NCBI RefSeq assembly: GCF_001885945.1
Contig: NZ_JXKQ01000001.1
Coordinates: 62,001 to 126,000, forward strand
Origin: Enterococcus hermanniensis
GTDB lineage: Bacteria > Bacillota > Bacilli > Lactobacillales > Enterococcaceae
Direction of reading: 5' to 3'
DNA length: 64,000 nt
Made by a program: the position numbers and the translations under genes. Under the pieces are notes generated by a model. It saw nothing but the letters and a program-made list of their open reading frames with translations. It was not told the DNA's origin and searched no databases. Below are positions 45,273 to 56,554 of this stretch, one piece after another. Within the stretch, counting starts at the first letter, position 1, and each line of letters starts with the position of its first letter.

Positions 45273-46520
45273 CTAGTCTAATTCCCCTTGAATTGGATGA
45301 GATTCTGTTAATGCTAAAACTGCTTGACGAATTTCTACTAATTTTTCTTCATCACCTTTTGAACGTAAGGTTTCGACGATCAATTCAGCAACTTGTTTCG
45401 CATCCGCTTCTTTAAAGCCACGGCTTGTGATGGCCGGTGTCCCAACGCGAATCCCACTTGTTTCTTTAAAACTCTTTGTTTCAAAAGGAATTGAATTTTT
45501 ATTGACGGTGATATGAACCGTGTCTAACAACTCTTCTGCTTCACGGCCGGTGACATCAAAACCACTGACTTCAACTAACATCAAATGGTTATCGCTAGCC
45601 CCTGAAACGACCCTTGTTTCTGGTGTTTGATTGAATACTTTTACCATAGTTTCAGCATTTTTCAATACTTGCTCACTATACTCTTTAAACGATGGCGCCA
45701 AGGCTTCTTTGAAAGCGACCGCTTTTGCTGCGATGACGTGCTCTAAGGGACCACCTTGTAAACCAGGAAAAACCGCACTGTTGATTTTTTTTGCAAGCTC
45801 GGGGTCATTAGTCAAAATCAATCCGCCTCGTGGACCGCGTAATGTTTTATGAGTAGTTGACGTGACGATATCTGCATACGGAACTGGATTAGGGTGAAGA
45901 CCTGTAGCAACTAAGCCGGCAATATGTGCCATATCGACCATTAATTTTGCCCCGATCTCATCCGCGATTTCACGAAAACGCGCAAAATCAATCGTCCGAC
46001 TATAAGCACTGGCACCAGCAACAATCAATTTTGGCTGATGTTTGCGCGCTAAAATACGAACGACTTCATAGTCAATCGTTTCTGTATGAGGATCGACCCC
46101 ATAACTAACAAAGTTGTATAATTTCCCGCTAACATTGACCGGTGAACCATGGGTTAAATGCCCACCCGCAGATAGATCCATTCCTAAAACAGTGTCACCA
46201 GGTTGGATCAATGCAAAATATGCGGCTTGATTTGCCTGAGAACCTGAGTGCGCTTGAACATTGACATACTTTGCATCAAACAAAGCTTTCGCTCGATCAA
46301 TCGCTAAATTTTCAACGACATCCACAAATTCGCAACCGCCATAATAGCGTCGGCCAGGATAGCCTTCCGCGTATTTATTCGTTAGAACACTACCTTGTGC
46401 TGCTCGAACTGCTTCTGACACAATATTTTCAGAGGCAATCAACTCAATATTCTGCTCTTGCCGTTGGGCTTCTTTTTCGATAGCTCCCCATAGTTCGGGA
46501 TCTAGTGTTTTGTAATCCAT
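45273..46520 (-). CDS. glyA: Serine hydroxymethyltransferase
   Basis: PLP enzyme of 415 residues: serine + THF to glycine + methylene-THF. PLP lysine in [15 protein letters not shown] near 229; substrate loops [18 protein letters not shown] and [15 protein letters not shown] are standard. It stands between sua5 and upp on the same strand and supplies methylene-THF to FolD and thymidylate synthesis. Confidence 0.97.
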   Translation of the reverse strand: MDYKTLDPELWGAIEKEAQRQEQNIELIASENIVSEAVRAAQGSVLTNKYAEGYPGRRYYGGCEFVDVVENLAIDRAKALFDAKYVNVQAHSGSQANQAAYFALIQPGDTVLGMDLSAGGHLTHGSPVNVSGKLYNFVSYGVDPHTETIDYEVVRILARKHQPKLIVAGASAYSRTIDFARFREIADEIGAKLMVDMAHIAGLVATGLHPNPVPYADIVTSTTHKTLRGPRGGLILTNDPELAKKINSAVFPGLQGGPLEHVIAAKAVAFKEALAPSFKEYSEQVLKNAETMVKVFNQTPETRVVSGASDNHLMLVEVSGFDVTGREAEELLDTVHITVNKNSIPFETKSFKETSGIRVGTPAITSRGFKEADAKQVAELIVETLRSKGDEEKLVEIRQAVLALTESHPIQGELD

Positions 46521-46629
46521 CCTACCGCCACCTTTTCATTTTCATGTTTTAAGTATACGAAAGATCATGCAGATAATCGAATTTTCTGTTTCTATTTTTT
46601 CCCCAAACCATTTTTCTGATCAACAACGC

Positions 46630-47640
46630 CTATTTTGCAAAATATTTTTGTCCGGCGGCTTTTTTCAACCGATTCATATAGGCCAAACCTAAATGATCTT
46701 CTGGGAAAACTTGAGCAAAAATCAAATCGACTTTATCCGCTTCATCCAACGCCCGCAATCCACTGAACAACCCGCGTGTCGCAGCTTCAATCGTATCATC
46801 TGCAAATACAAACCGATCTGCCGAAAGGTATTTATCTGCAATCGTTGGCGAAACCAACAAACCCACTTTTTGATTATTTTCTTGCGCCCAAGCCATGGCT
46901 TCATCCCAGTCATTTGGTTGAACCATCAAAACATCGGTATCTGGAGAATAATGTTTGTATTTCATTCCCGGTGCTTTTGGTGTTTCACTTTCTGATACTA
47001 AATGCTTATCCAAAGGAACTTCAATGCCTAAGATTGCGGCTAATTTTTCTTGCGTTACAGCCCCTGGTCGTAAAATCGTCGGTGTATCACCACTTAAATC
47101 TAACACGGTTGATTCAACTCCAATCGACGTAGCACCATCATCTAAAATTCCAGCGATTTTTCCATTTAAATCATGATATACATGTAAAGCAGTAGTCGGA
47201 CTCGGTTTACCTGAGGTATTTGCACTTGGCCCAACTAAAGGCGCTTGCGTTTTTTCAATTAAAGACAATGTTTTTTTATTATCTGGCATCCGAAAGGCAG
47301 CTGTGGATAACCCACCCGTCACAATCGGGCTAAGACTATCTTTTTTGATTTTAAAAATCAATGTCAACGGTCCTGGCCAAAAGTTTTTAATGATTTTTTC
47401 GGTGAGCGGATGATAGCTTTCAACAAATTCTTTAGTCATTGTAAAATCCGCTACATGGACGATCAGCGGATTGTCGCTTGGACGACCTTTGACCGCAAAA
47501 ACTTGTTTTACCGCAGTTGGTAAAAGCGCATTAGCTCCTAATCCATAGACGGTTTCCGTTGGAAAGGCCACCAATTCTCCTTGACGCAATAATTCTGCCG
47601 CTTGATCTAGTTGATCTGATTGAAAAATTTTCGTTTCCAC
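46630..47640 (-). CDS. L-threonylcarbamoyladenylate synthase (Sua5/YwlC)
   Basis: A 336-residue enzyme that makes the TC-AMP used in the t6A modification of tRNAs reading ANN codons. The N-terminal YrdC domain has FPTETVYGLGANAL, SDNPLIVHV, PGPLTLIFKIKK, AFRMPDN and PLVGPSANTSGKPSPT. The C-terminal Sua5 domain follows a linker (APGMKYKHYSPDTDVLMV). The longer two-domain form is usual in Firmicutes. It lies between prmC and glyA. Confidence 0.93.
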   Translation of the reverse strand: METKIFQSDQLDQAAELLRQGELVAFPTETVYGLGANALLPTAVKQVFAVKGRPSDNPLIVHVADFTMTKEFVESYHPLTEKIIKNFWPGPLTLIFKIKKDSLSPIVTGGLSTAAFRMPDNKKTLSLIEKTQAPLVGPSANTSGKPSPTTALHVYHDLNGKIAGILDDGATSIGVESTVLDLSGDTPTILRPGAVTQEKLAAILGIEVPLDKHLVSESETPKAPGMKYKHYSPDTDVLMVQPNDWDEAMAWAQENNQKVGLLVSPTIADKYLSADRFVFADDTIEAATRGLFSGLRALDEADKVDLIFAQVFPEDHLGLAYMNRLKKAAGQKYFAK

Positions 47641-47817
47641 AGTTTCTCCACAGCTCCCTTTTATATTTTGATTGATTTAAAAACATCCGTCTTTTAGTTA
47701 CCCCCACATTGTGGATAGTAAATAAGTCAAGTGTGCATAACCATGTTGATAACTTTTTAGGTTTTGTAAGCCTTTTAAATCAATGTTTTTTTATCATTTT
47801 GTTTGCTAAAAATAATT

Positions 47818-48648
47818 TTAACGGACAATGACCATTCGATCGTTCCCCATCATATCTGGACGGACCTCAACACATTTCTCAGGAAACGCCTTTTGAAATA
47901 ATTCTTTGACTGCTTTGCCTTGCTGAAAACCAATTTCTAGAAAGATCATTCCCTCAGGCTGTAATAATGCCTGACTTTCTTGTGCGATTTTTTGATAAAT
48001 TGCTAAACCATCATTTTCAGCAAATAATGCTGTTTTGGGTTCATAGGTCCGAACACTCTCATCCATCAAATGCCACTCAGCTTGACTAATATATGGTGGA
48101 TTACTAATAATGATATCTTGTTTTTCAGTGATTGCAGATAACACATCACTTAATTTAAAATCAATTTCAACCCCGATTGTTTCCGCATTTTCTTTAGCTA
48201 CAGCCAGTGCTGCTGCTGAAATATCGACAGCTGTGACTTGCCATTCAGGACGAGCCGCTTTCAAACTAATCGCGATTGCCCCAGTTCCAGTGCCAATATC
48301 AACCACTTTTTTGGGTTTGTTTAGATTATCCTTTAAGCATAGATCCACCAATTCCTCTGTTTCTGGACGGGGAATCAAAGTGGCTTCCGTCACTTTGAAG
48401 CGATGATCAAAAAAGTACTCATAGCCCAATAAATATTGTGGTGGAATATTTTTCAGCAATTCTGCCACATCTGCTTTGATCTGTTGCTCATCGGCTAAAG
48501 AAATTTCATCTCGCATATGGATCAACCATTGGGTTTTGTCCCAATTTTTACGTGCCAAAAATAAATATTCGATCGCGTAGCCTTCTTTGCCAGCTGCTTC
48601 TAAAAAAGAAGAAGCCCCTGACAGGACTTCTACATAAGTTTTAGCCAT
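47818..48648 (-). CDS. prmC: Release-factor glutamine methyltransferase PrmC
   Basis: A 276-residue SAM methyltransferase that methylates the GGQ glutamine of PrfA/Prf[16 protein letters not shown] is motif I, and [16 protein letters not shown] holds the NPPY active motif. The N-terminal helical domain contacts the release factor ([20 protein letters not shown]). Start at ATG 48648, overlapping the prfA stop by 8 bases. Confidence 0.95.
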   Translation of the reverse strand: MAKTYVEVLSGASSFLEAAGKEGYAIEYLFLARKNWDKTQWLIHMRDEISLADEQQIKADVAELLKNIPPQYLLGYEYFFDHRFKVTEATLIPRPETEELVDLCLKDNLNKPKKVVDIGTGTGAIAISLKAARPEWQVTAVDISAAALAVAKENAETIGVEIDFKLSDVLSAITEKQDIIISNPPYISQAEWHLMDESVRTYEPKTALFAENDGLAIYQKIAQESQALLQPEGMIFLEIGFQQGKAVKELFQKAFPEKCVEVRPDMMGNDRMVIVR

Positions 48649-49714
48649 TTTGCATATCTTCCAATTTTTTGGTTTGATCATACATAATTAAGGCATCAAC
48701 AATCTCATCTAGCTTACCTGCTAAGATTTGATCTAATTTTTGGATCGTCAAACCGATACGGTGATCGGTCACACGGTTTTGTGGGAAATTATACGTCCGG
48801 ATTCGTTCAGAACGATCTCCCGTACCAACTGCTGATTTACGATTTGCATCGTATTCGCTTTGTGCTTCTTGTTGGATCTTATCATATACCCGTGCTCGTA
48901 AAATTTTCATTGCTTTTTCGCGGTTTTTGATTTGTGACCGTTCATCTTGCATCGCCACAGCGATCCCTGTTGGAAGGTGAGTCAAACGAACAGCAGAAGC
49001 TGTTTTATTGACGTGTTGTCCACCAGCCCCAGATGCATGATAGATATCGGTACGAATATCTTTGTCTGCCATATCGATTTCGACTTCTTCTGCTTCCGGC
49101 ATGATAACAACTGTGGCAGTAGACGTGTGGATCCGACCTTGAGATTCTGTTGAAGGGACGCGTTGTACACGATGAGCGCCACTTTCATATTTTAATTTTG
49201 AATAGACATTATCGCCAGAAATCATCATGATCACTTCTTTGTATCCGCCGATTCCTGTCACATTGGCTTCCATGACTTCAGTTTTCCAGCCTTGGCTTTC
49301 TGCATAACGTTGGTACATGTTGAATAGATCGCCTGCAAATAATGCGGCTTCATCACCACCAGCAGCTCCGCGGATTTCCATGATAATGTTTTTGTCATCA
49401 TTAGGATCTTTAGGTAATAAAAGAATCTTAATTTCTTCTTCTAATACTTCTTTTTCTTTCTTTAAATCTGACAATTCTTCTTTGGCCATTTCAGCCATAT
49501 CGGGATCTAGATTTTCACCTAATAATTCTTCTGTGTCACTGATACCTTCGACTACTTTTTTGTAACGACGATAGGTCGCGACAGTATCACGCGTATTGGC
49601 TTCTTCTTTAGAAAGCTGCATGAAACGTTTTGTATCTGTGATGACTTCTGGATCGCTTAACAATTCGCCAAGCTCTTCGTAACGATCTTCGATTGATTGT
49701 AATTGATCATACAT
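48641..49714 (-). CDS. prfA: Peptide chain release factor 1
   Basis: RF1 recognises UAA and UAG. 357 residues: domain 1 ([20 protein letters not shown]), the P-x-T codon-reading motif in [18 protein letters not shown], and GGQ in [18 protein letters not shown] near residue 230. Start at ATG 49714 with AGGAGG 10 bases upstream. It is followed by its modification gene prmC. Confidence 0.97.
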   Translation of the reverse strand: MYDQLQSIEDRYEELGELLSDPEVITDTKRFMQLSKEEANTRDTVATYRRYKKVVEGISDTEELLGENLDPDMAEMAKEELSDLKKEKEVLEEEIKILLLPKDPNDDKNIIMEIRGAAGGDEAALFAGDLFNMYQRYAESQGWKTEVMEANVTGIGGYKEVIMMISGDNVYSKLKYESGAHRVQRVPSTESQGRIHTSTATVVIMPEAEEVEIDMADKDIRTDIYHASGAGGQHVNKTASAVRLTHLPTGIAVAMQDERSQIKNREKAMKILRARVYDKIQQEAQSEYDANRKSAVGTGDRSERIRTYNFPQNRVTDHRIGLTIQKLDQILAGKLDEIVDALIMYDQTKKLEDMQNG

Positions 49715-49809
49715 GGATAAATTTCCTCCTAATTCATTTTCATTCCGATTAAAAATGCTCAAAAAATAATAGACTTTCGTGCTGCGGTCTTTTCACTATT
49801 AATTATACG

Positions 49810-50385
49810 TTACTCGATGATTTCAGGATGTGAATAATGTTTACGACAAACTGGATAATAGGCTTCATTCCCGCCGATTTGGACTTGATCGCCCTCATAG
49901 ACCGGACGCCCATTGATATAATGGAGATTCATGGTTGCCTTTTTATGACAGAACCAACAAATCGTTTTCAATTCTTCTAATTTATCAGCGTACAGGATCA
50001 AATACTTTGAGCCTTCAAACATTTCATTTCGAAAATCATTCTTCAAGCCAAATGCCATGACTGGGATATCTAATTCATCCACTACTTTGGCTAATTGTAC
50101 GACATGCTCTTTCGATAGAAATTGCGATTCATCGATCAAGATGCAATAGGGTTTGTAATCTAGATTTTTAATAAACGTAAAAATATCCGTTTCAGCAAAA
50201 ATCGGGACAGCAGGACGGCTCAATCCGATTCGGCTCGAAATCGTTCCTATTCCATCTCGCGTATCTAAACCACTAGTCATCAGTACTACTGGCTTATTTT
50301 GTTCTTCATAGTTGTGGGCGACTTTTAAGATCTCGATCGTCTTACCACTATTCATTGCACCGTATTTAAAAAAAAGCTGGGCCAT
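49810..50385 (-). CDS. tdk: Thymidine kinase
   Basis: A 191-residue type-II TK: thymidine + ATP to dTMP. Walker [13 protein letters not shown] near residue 10, Walker [11 protein letters not shown], zinc cysteines in [10 protein letters not shown] and YPVCRKHY. It lies upstream of prfA, a common order in Lactobacillales. Confidence 0.96.
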   Translation of the reverse strand: MAQLFFKYGAMNSGKTIEILKVAHNYEEQNKPVVLMTSGLDTRDGIGTISSRIGLSRPAVPIFAETDIFTFIKNLDYKPYCILIDESQFLSKEHVVQLAKVVDELDIPVMAFGLKNDFRNEMFEGSKYLILYADKLEELKTICWFCHKKATMNLHYINGRPVYEGDQVQIGGNEAYYPVCRKHYSHPEIIE

Positions 50386-50630
50386 TTCTTGTCACCTTTC
50401 CCTTTTGTTCCTATCGTATTATAGCGGAAAAGCACAATTATTTACAGTAATAATTTTCATAGAATTCTTTCAACGAGAAAATTTCTAACAATTTAAATAG
50501 AAGCATCTATTATCTTTTAAGTTAACAATCCTTCAATGATATAATTTAATTATAATTACTTTTTATTTAATGAGCGTTTTGTGCTTTTAATAAAATTTAA
50601 TTATCCAAAACTAACTTAGGAGGTTTTTTA

Positions 50631-52163
50631 ATGGATCAAACGGCTAAAAAGAAGCGCCGTAGCTTCCCTTCCGCGTACACAGTCATCATCATTGTACTGA
50701 TTTTGGTTCAAGCACTCACATTTTTTATCCCCTCAGGAAAATACAGTACCTTGACTTATGACAGCGGAAAAGATCAATTCGCGATTACTGATGCTCATGA
50801 CAAAACAACCATGAAGCCCGCGACACAACAAACATTAGATGACTACAAAATTCGGATTGATGTCAGTAAATTCCGAGATGGCACGATCTACCGTCCCGCA
50901 GCCATTCCCAATTCTTATGAACAAATCGTTAAACCTAAACGAGGGATAACGGGCACGATCACCCAATTTTTACGTTCACAAGTTGAAGGGATCACCGAAA
51001 GTGTCGATATCATGATCTTCATCTTGATTTTAGGTGGGGTGATCGGCATCGTCAACGCTACTGGTGCAATGGACGCCGGAATGATGCGGTTATCCGAAAA
51101 GTTAAAAGGCAAACAAAAATGGTTGATCGTGATCGTGACGACCCTGATTGCGATTGGCGGAACAACCTTTGGTCTAGCCGAAGAAACGATCGCTTTTTAT
51201 CCAATTTTGATCCCAATTTTCTTATTGGCAGGATATGATACATTGACCGCCGTTGCTTCGATTTATTTAGGAACGGCGATTGGAACGATGAGTTCGACCA
51301 TTAATCCTTTTTCCACTGTCATTGCGTCCAATGCCGCAGGGATTAATTTTACCGAGGGCATGCCTTTACGTATTTTGATGTGGGTCGCTGCAGTCGGTAT
51401 CTCGATCATCTATACGATTCGCTATGCAGAAAAAGTTCGTTTAAATCCGGAAACCTCACTGGTCGCAGATCAAGCGGAAAGTGATCGTAAACATTTCTTA
51501 GGTGACCAAACGAAATTAGCCAATGTTGATTTTACCGGTAGACAAAAATTTTCATTAATTGTTTTTGCTTTAGGTTTCGTCGTCATGATCTATGGCGTCC
51601 AACAACTTGGTTGGTACTTCACTGAGATCGCCGTTGTCTTCTTAGCGGTAACGTATATTTTGGCATTTGTTTCTGGCCTTGGTGAAAAGAAATTCATCGA
51701 CAGCTTTGTGACTGGTGCAGCGGATCTCTTGGGTGTTGCTTTGATCGTAGGTCTAGCGCGCTCCGTTGGGATCGTCATGGAAAACAGCTTTATCAGTGAT
51801 ACAATCATGAACTTCTTCAGCAATGCGATCAGCGGCATGAATAATGTCATCTTTATTTGGTTCATGTTCTTAGTCTATATCGTCTTAGGCTTCTTCATCC
51901 AATCTTCTTCTGGTTTAGCCGTTCTTTCGATGCCGATCATGGCACCTTTGGCAGATGTCGTGGGTATCGATCGGGCATTGATCGTAAATGCTTATAACTG
52001 GGGACAAGGCTTGATTGGTTTAGTCGCTCCAACTGGCTTGATTTTAGTTTCACTATCCGTTGTAAATATTGGCTTTGATAAGTGGATCAAATTTGTCAGC
52101 AAATTACTAGGTATCATCATCGTCTTGATTTTGGTTCTATTAGCTGTTGGCGTCTTGATTTAA
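50631..52163 (+). CDS. YfcC-family carrier (C4-dicarboxylate/basic amino acid anaerobic carrier-like)
   Basis: A 510-residue membrane protein of the YfcC/DcuC-like group with about 12 hydrophobic segments. It shows SAYTVIIIVLILVQALTFFI at the start, GGVIGIVNATGAMDAGMMRL, AEETIAFYPILIPIFLLAGY and the paired-half motif GTAIGTMSSTINPFSTVIAS. Homologues move arginine/ornithine or dicarboxylates; the substrate is not visible. AGGAGG precedes the ATG. It stands alone with a strong terminator. Confidence 0.85.
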   Translation: MDQTAKKKRRSFPSAYTVIIIVLILVQALTFFIPSGKYSTLTYDSGKDQFAITDAHDKTTMKPATQQTLDDYKIRIDVSKFRDGTIYRPAAIPNSYEQIVKPKRGITGTITQFLRSQVEGITESVDIMIFILILGGVIGIVNATGAMDAGMMRLSEKLKGKQKWLIVIVTTLIAIGGTTFGLAEETIAFYPILIPIFLLAGYDTLTAVASIYLGTAIGTMSSTINPFSTVIASNAAGINFTEGMPLRILMWVAAVGISIIYTIRYAEKVRLNPETSLVADQAESDRKHFLGDQTKLANVDFTGRQKFSLIVFALGFVVMIYGVQQLGWYFTEIAVVFLAVTYILAFVSGLGEKKFIDSFVTGAADLLGVALIVGLARSVGIVMENSFISDTIMNFFSNAISGMNNVIFIWFMFLVYIVLGFFIQSSSGLAVLSMPIMAPLADVVGIDRALIVNAYNWGQGLIGLVAPTGLILVSLSVVNIGFDKWIKFVSKLLGIIIVLILVLLAVGVLI

Positions 52164-52171
52164 ATGCTTGA

Positions 52172-52220
52172 TAAAAAAGCTGCGACCAAAGTATTTTCTA
52201 CTTTGGTCGCAGCTTATTTT
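52172..52220. terminator. Bidirectional terminator
   Basis: 17-bp arms AAGCTGCGACCAAAGTA and TACTTTGGTCGCAGCTT (52177-52193 and 52199-52215), between the YfcC-type gene and the MerR gene. Confidence 0.88.
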
Positions 52221-52661
52221 TTAGTGCTTCAAATATTTTTCATGCCACTTTTCATCCACCTGATGCGTTCCTGGTTTGAAGAAAATAGTTTCCGTTCCTG
52301 CTTCATTAGCAGTCTGGTAATACCATTTCTTCCAACGTAAAAAATCAAGCTGTGCTTGCAGTTCCTGTATTTTTTTCTCTAAGGCTGCTTCTTGTTCGAT
52401 CATAAACGTATAGCGCTGCGGTAATGTTTGGTCTCCTTCAACACACCAGTCCATGAATTTGGCGATTTCCTTGACAGGAATCCCCGAGCGTTTCAAACAA
52501 TCAATCACTTCGATATAGCCTAAGTCATCTTCCGTGAATTCTCTACGACCTGCGGCATTTTTCTTTACAAAGGGCAGTAATCCAGCTTTATCGTAGTAGC
52601 GTAATGTATCTTGAGAAATCCCATATTTCGCTGCGATATCACCAATCAAATATTTTTTCAT
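52221..52661 (-). CDS. MerR family transcriptional regulator
   Basis: A 146-residue MerR regulator. KKYLIGDIAAKYGISQDTLR YYDKAGLL is the HTH and wing, followed by TEDDLGYIEVIDCLKRSGIP and a dimer coiled coil (LEKKIQELQAQLDFLRWKKW). One Cys lies in MDWCVEGDQ; no metal-binding Cys pattern is seen, so it is more likely a small-molecule or redox sensor (YhdM/AdhR-like). It faces the SDR gene across a shared control region. Start at ATG 52661; the upstream frame lacks an ATG with a better site. Confidence 0.88.
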   Translation of the reverse strand: MKKYLIGDIAAKYGISQDTLRYYDKAGLLPFVKKNAAGRREFTEDDLGYIEVIDCLKRSGIPVKEIAKFMDWCVEGDQTLPQRYTFMIEQEAALEKKIQELQAQLDFLRWKKWYYQTANEAGTETIFFKPGTHQVDEKWHEKYLKH

Positions 52662-52679
52662 TTTTTTAACGCTTCCTTC

Positions 52680-52710
52680 TTGACCTGGAGTCAACTCCAA
52701 GTAGTACAGT
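52680..52710 (+). promoter_or_regulatory. MerR-type promoter of the SDR gene
   Basis: -35 TTGACC (52680-52685), 19-base spacer, -10 TACAGT (52705-52710). The spacer holds the dyad TGGAGT-CA-ACTCCA (52686-52699), the classic MerR operator placement with an overlong spacer that the activator shortens. Confidence 0.82.
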
Positions 52711-52744
52711 TAGTCTATCATAAATTTGAAAGAAGGCAATATCT

Positions 52745-53476
52745 ATGGAAAAATCATTGGTCGTTATCACAGGAGCAAGTTCAGGTTTTGGTGCCGAAAT
52801 CGCCAAAATTTTTAATCAAGCAGGTTTTCCAATGTTACTTTTAGGTCGTCGAGTGGAAAAAATCAAGGCATTACCGTTGAATTTTGACAATGTTATGGTG
52901 GAAGCCGTCGACGTTACTGACTATCCAGCATTTGAAGCAAGCATCAAAAAAGCCGAGGCTGTCTATGGTCCGGTTGATTTATTAGTCAACAATGCTGGCG
53001 TGATGTTATTAGGAAACGTCTTGAATCAAGATCCAAAAGAATGGCAAACAATGATGAACACTAATGTCATGGGGGTTTTAAATGGTATGCAGATCGTTCT
53101 TCCTGACATGAAAGACCGTAAACATGGAACAGTCATCAATATGTCTTCATTAGCTGGTAAGAAAACATTTACCAACCATGCTGCGTATGTTGCTTCAAAA
53201 TTCGGTGTCCACGGTTTGAGCGAAACGATCCGTGAAGAAGTCTCAAAAGACAACGTGCGCGTTTCTTTAGTTGCTCCAGGTGCTGCGGAAACAGAATTAC
53301 TGACACACGTCACTGATCAAGGTGCTTTGACTGATTATGAAGCATGGAAACAAAGTATGGGCGGAATTACATTAAATCCTGTTCATGTAGCTGAAACCGT
53401 CAAGTTTATCTATGACATGCCGCAAGAAGTAAATATTCGTGAAATCGATATTGCAGCGACAGCTCAAGACGCATGA
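52745..53476 (+). CDS. Short-chain dehydrogenase/reductase
   Basis: A 243-residue NAD(P)-dependent oxidoreductase. Cofactor glycines VVITGASSGFGAEIAKIF; NNAGVMLLG; catalytic Ser in VINMSSLAGKK and YxxxK in HAAYVASKFG. LSETIREEVSKDNVRVSLVA is typical. The substrate is unknown. It is expressed from a MerR-type promoter divergent to the MerR gene, so it is probably induced by an electrophile or alcohol/aldehyde. Confidence 0.9.
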   Translation: MEKSLVVITGASSGFGAEIAKIFNQAGFPMLLLGRRVEKIKALPLNFDNVMVEAVDVTDYPAFEASIKKAEAVYGPVDLLVNNAGVMLLGNVLNQDPKEWQTMMNTNVMGVLNGMQIVLPDMKDRKHGTVINMSSLAGKKTFTNHAAYVASKFGVHGLSETIREEVSKDNVRVSLVAPGAAETELLTHVTDQGALTDYEAWKQSMGGITLNPVHVAETVKFIYDMPQEVNIREIDIAATAQDA

Positions 53477-53498
53477 TCACTTAATCAGTTTCTTCCCC

Positions 53499-53530
53499 AC
53501 TCCTGCCAAAGCGGCGGGAGTTTTTTTTAT
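53499..53530 (+). terminator. Terminator of the SDR gene
   Basis: ACTCCTGCC / GGCGGGAGT stem with a 5-base loop and eight T. Confidence 0.88.
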
Positions 53531-53608
53531 TGAAGCATGCTATACTGATTTTATCGATAAAAATCAACTGCCGTTTTGCAGATTTTCTTGATTGAATAAG
53601 GAGACGCT

Positions 53609-55006
53609 ATGAATTTTGACCGACGTATCAGTTTTCTAAGAAAAAGTTGGCGCAAGCTTAACAACCGCTTTTCTTCCATTCAAATCATCGTGTTTTATTA
53701 TTTTGCGATGACCGTACTAGCAATGATTCTATTCAGTTTACCCGTCTTTCGGGAACCGGGATACCACGTATCATTTTTGGATCTGCTGTTTATGGCGATT
53801 TCTACGATTTCAGTGACCGGACTTACAACGTTTGATATCAGTTCCGTTTTTAATGACGCCGGTGTCGTCATGCTAGAAGTTTTATTTCATATCGGTGGAC
53901 TTGGGATCATGATGATTACGACTTTTTTCTTTATTTTATCCAAGCGACGCATCACGCTGAAACAACGCCAATTGATCATGACCGATATGAACCAGCCGCG
54001 CTTGAGTGGCATCGTTAACTTGATCAAAATTACTTTTACGATGATTCTAGTCATCGAAGTTTTATTCGGCACGGTTTTTGCTTTTTATTTTTATCTAATG
54101 GGGTACTATCAGAAACTCTCACAAGCCTTTTTTTATGGATTTTACCAGTCGATCTCGGCCGTGACCAATTCAGGCTTCGACGTGACCGGCGACTCGATCA
54201 TTCCTTTTTCTCACGATGCCTTTTTCATTTTAACGATCATGCTGCTGATCTTTATCGGCGGGATCGGCTTTCCAGTCTTGATGGATTTCCATGGTTGGTT
54301 GTTACATAAACGCGCTAAGGCTAAAATTCCTTTTCGTTTCAGTCTGTTCTCAAAAATTGCCCTTTTAGCATTTGTGGTTCTATTTGTAGGCGGGACCATC
54401 ATCATTTGGTTGTTAGAAAAAGACCACAGCTTTATTGATATGAGCTTCTTTGATCAATGGTTAAATTCAGCTTTCTACTCGATGACGACACGAAATGCCG
54501 GGTTACAGATCCATGATTTAAATAATTTTCAAAATACGACCTTGATTATTTTCTCGTTGCTGATGTTCATCGGCGCTTCGCCTAGTTCAGTCGGTGGCGG
54601 GATTCGAACAACAACGATTGCGATCATTGGTTTGTACCTCTACTCTTTCTTAAAAAACGAAAATGACATCAACATCTTTGGCCGCAAAATCGCTCCCGAA
54701 GATGTCCGTAAATCCGTTGTCGTCTTCATGCTTTCTGCAGGTATGTGCTTATTTAGTATTTTATTTTTAACAGCGACCGAGGATCATTCCTTGATCTCGA
54801 TCATTGTTGAAGTCACTTCAGCTTTTGGTACAACCGGCTTATCATTAGGGATCACCCCTGATCTTTCCAGTACCGGCAAAGTCATGATCGCTATTTTGAT
54901 GTTCATCGGTCGGGTCGGCATGTTGTATACCTTGATGTTGTTCGTTCCTAAAGAAACCCGTGACTTAGGCTATGAATTCCCAGAAGAAAAGATTATTATT
55001 GGCTAG
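53609..55006 (+). CDS. Potassium uptake protein, TrkH/KtrB family
   Basis: A 465-residue membrane protein of the SKT family with four M1-P-M2 repeats. Filter-like segments with the conserved Gly are TISVTGLTTFDIS, SAVTNSGFDVTGDS, MTTRNAGLQIHDL and SAFGTTGLSLGITP. It probably forms the channel part of Ktr, with a KtrA (RCK) partner not present here, and drives sodium-dependent potassium import. GGAG precedes the ATG. Confidence 0.9.
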   Translation: MNFDRRISFLRKSWRKLNNRFSSIQIIVFYYFAMTVLAMILFSLPVFREPGYHVSFLDLLFMAISTISVTGLTTFDISSVFNDAGVVMLEVLFHIGGLGIMMITTFFFILSKRRITLKQRQLIMTDMNQPRLSGIVNLIKITFTMILVIEVLFGTVFAFYFYLMGYYQKLSQAFFYGFYQSISAVTNSGFDVTGDSIIPFSHDAFFILTIMLLIFIGGIGFPVLMDFHGWLLHKRAKAKIPFRFSLFSKIALLAFVVLFVGGTIIIWLLEKDHSFIDMSFFDQWLNSAFYSMTTRNAGLQIHDLNNFQNTTLIIFSLLMFIGASPSSVGGGIRTTTIAIIGLYLYSFLKNENDINIFGRKIAPEDVRKSVVVFMLSAGMCLFSILFLTATEDHSLISIIVEVTSAFGTTGLSLGITPDLSSTGKVMIAILMFIGRVGMLYTLMLFVPKETRDLGYEFPEEKIIIG

Positions 55007-55032
55007 GAGCTTTTGCTCCAGCCTTTTTTTTG
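54998..55032 (+). terminator. Terminator of the potassium transporter gene
   Basis: GGCTAGGAGC / GCTCCAGCC stem that includes the stop codon, then a T run. Confidence 0.82.
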
Positions 55033-55201
55033 TTCATGCATATAGTGCAATGAATTTTTGGAAAAATGCTTTCATTTTGGTATCATTAGAGAGTTCCCAC
55101 TGAAATGCAGTCGAAACATTAAGAAAAAGGAAACCTATTTAAACTTTTTTTTTAAATATGATAAGATAAATTAAATTTGTAACAGACATGGAGGATGTGT
55201 A

Positions 55202-56554
55202 ATGGGGTTAAGAAGTCAACTGGCGATCTCTGCCGGCAAGACCGCCCAATGGGTATTAAAAACTTTCTTTAAAGGTGGTTCTAGTTACCCAGGACAACTG
55301 GCGTTGAAATTAGATCCAAATATTTTAGATGCTTTAGTGAAGGACTATCAAGTCGTCGTCGTTACCGGAACTAATGGAAAAACTTTGACGACTGCTTTGA
55401 CGGTCAACATTTTAAAACAAGAATACGATTATGTTTTGACCAATCCCACTGGGGCCAACATGGCTCAAGGAATCGTCTCAACGTTTCTAAATGCCAAAGC
55501 TAAAAAAGGTGACAAAAAAATCGCCGTTTTAGAAATTGACGAAGCCAGTCTCAGCAAAGTCACGGAATATGTGAAGCCTGAACTCTTTTTATTCACCAAT
55601 ATTTTCCGCGATCAGATGGATCGTTATGGCGAAATCTATACGACGTATAAATTGATCGTTGATGGTGCCGCCAAATCCCCGAATGCACCGATCCTGTGTA
55701 ATGGTGATTCTCCGATTTTTAACTCCTTGGAAACAGTCAATCCAAGAAAATATTATGGCTTTGATCATTTACCTGATCAAGAACAAGATGCTCATTACAA
55801 TACGGACGGTTTACTATGTCCTAATTGTCAACACATCTTAAAATACAAGATGATCACTTATGCGAACTTAGGAAAATATTACTGTCCAAACTGTGGGTTC
55901 CATCGTCCAGAGTTAGATTACAAATTAACTGAGATGAAAGCCATGGACAATAAGTCATCTGAATTTGTGATCGATGGCCAAGACTACAAAATTGAAGTCG
56001 GCGGTATGTACAATGTTTACAACGCATTAGCTGCAACAGCTGTAGCCGAGTATTACGGTATTTCAAAAGAAAATATCAAGCGTGGATTGGGTTACGATGA
56101 AAAAGTTTTTGGACGCCAAGAAGAATTTGAGATCGATGGAAAAAAATGTACGTTGGTCTTAGTAAAAAATCCAGTGGGGTTGAATCAAGTCATTGATATG
56201 ATCGGACTTGCACCTTATCCCTTCTCACTTGTTTCATTATTGAATGCCAACTATGCCGATGGAATCGACGTTAGTTGGATCTGGGATGGCAATCACGAGG
56301 CCTTTGCTAAAATGGATGTTCCTGCAGTGATCGCGGGTGGTGATCGCCACACAGATATGGCCTTGCGTCTGCGCGTGGCTGGTATCCCTGATGAGAAGTT
56401 AACCGAAGTTGAAGGTTTAACTGGTGTGATCGATGAAATCAAAAAATTACCGACTGAGCATGTCTATATTTTAGCGACCTACACAGCAGTCTTGCAATTA
56501 CGAAAAGAATTGGCTCAAAAAGGCTATATCAATGGAGGGATGGATCGTGGCTAA
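55202..56554 (+). CDS. murT: Lipid II isoglutaminyl synthase, Mur-ligase subunit MurT
   Basis: A 450-residue Mur-ligase homologue. The ATP loop is [20 protein letters not shown] near residue 55. A zinc-ribbon insert [14 protein letters not shown] / [15 protein letters not shown] (four Cys) is specific to MurT. The DUF1727 C-terminal domain follows. With GatD it amidates the D-Glu of lipid II to iso-Gln, needed for efficient cross-linking. It overlaps gatD by 8 bases. Confidence 0.96.
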   Translation: MGLRSQLAISAGKTAQWVLKTFFKGGSSYPGQLALKLDPNILDALVKDYQVVVVTGTNGKTLTTALTVNILKQEYDYVLTNPTGANMAQGIVSTFLNAKAKKGDKKIAVLEIDEASLSKVTEYVKPELFLFTNIFRDQMDRYGEIYTTYKLIVDGAAKSPNAPILCNGDSPIFNSLETVNPRKYYGFDHLPDQEQDAHYNTDGLLCPNCQHILKYKMITYANLGKYYCPNCGFHRPELDYKLTEMKAMDNKSSEFVIDGQDYKIEVGGMYNVYNALAATAVAEYYGISKENIKRGLGYDEKVFGRQEEFEIDGKKCTLVLVKNPVGLNQVIDMIGLAPYPFSLVSLLNANYADGIDVSWIWDGNHEAFAKMDVPAVIAGGDRHTDMALRLRVAGIPDEKLTEVEGLTGVIDEIKKLPTEHVYILATYTAVLQLRKELAQKGYINGGMDRG

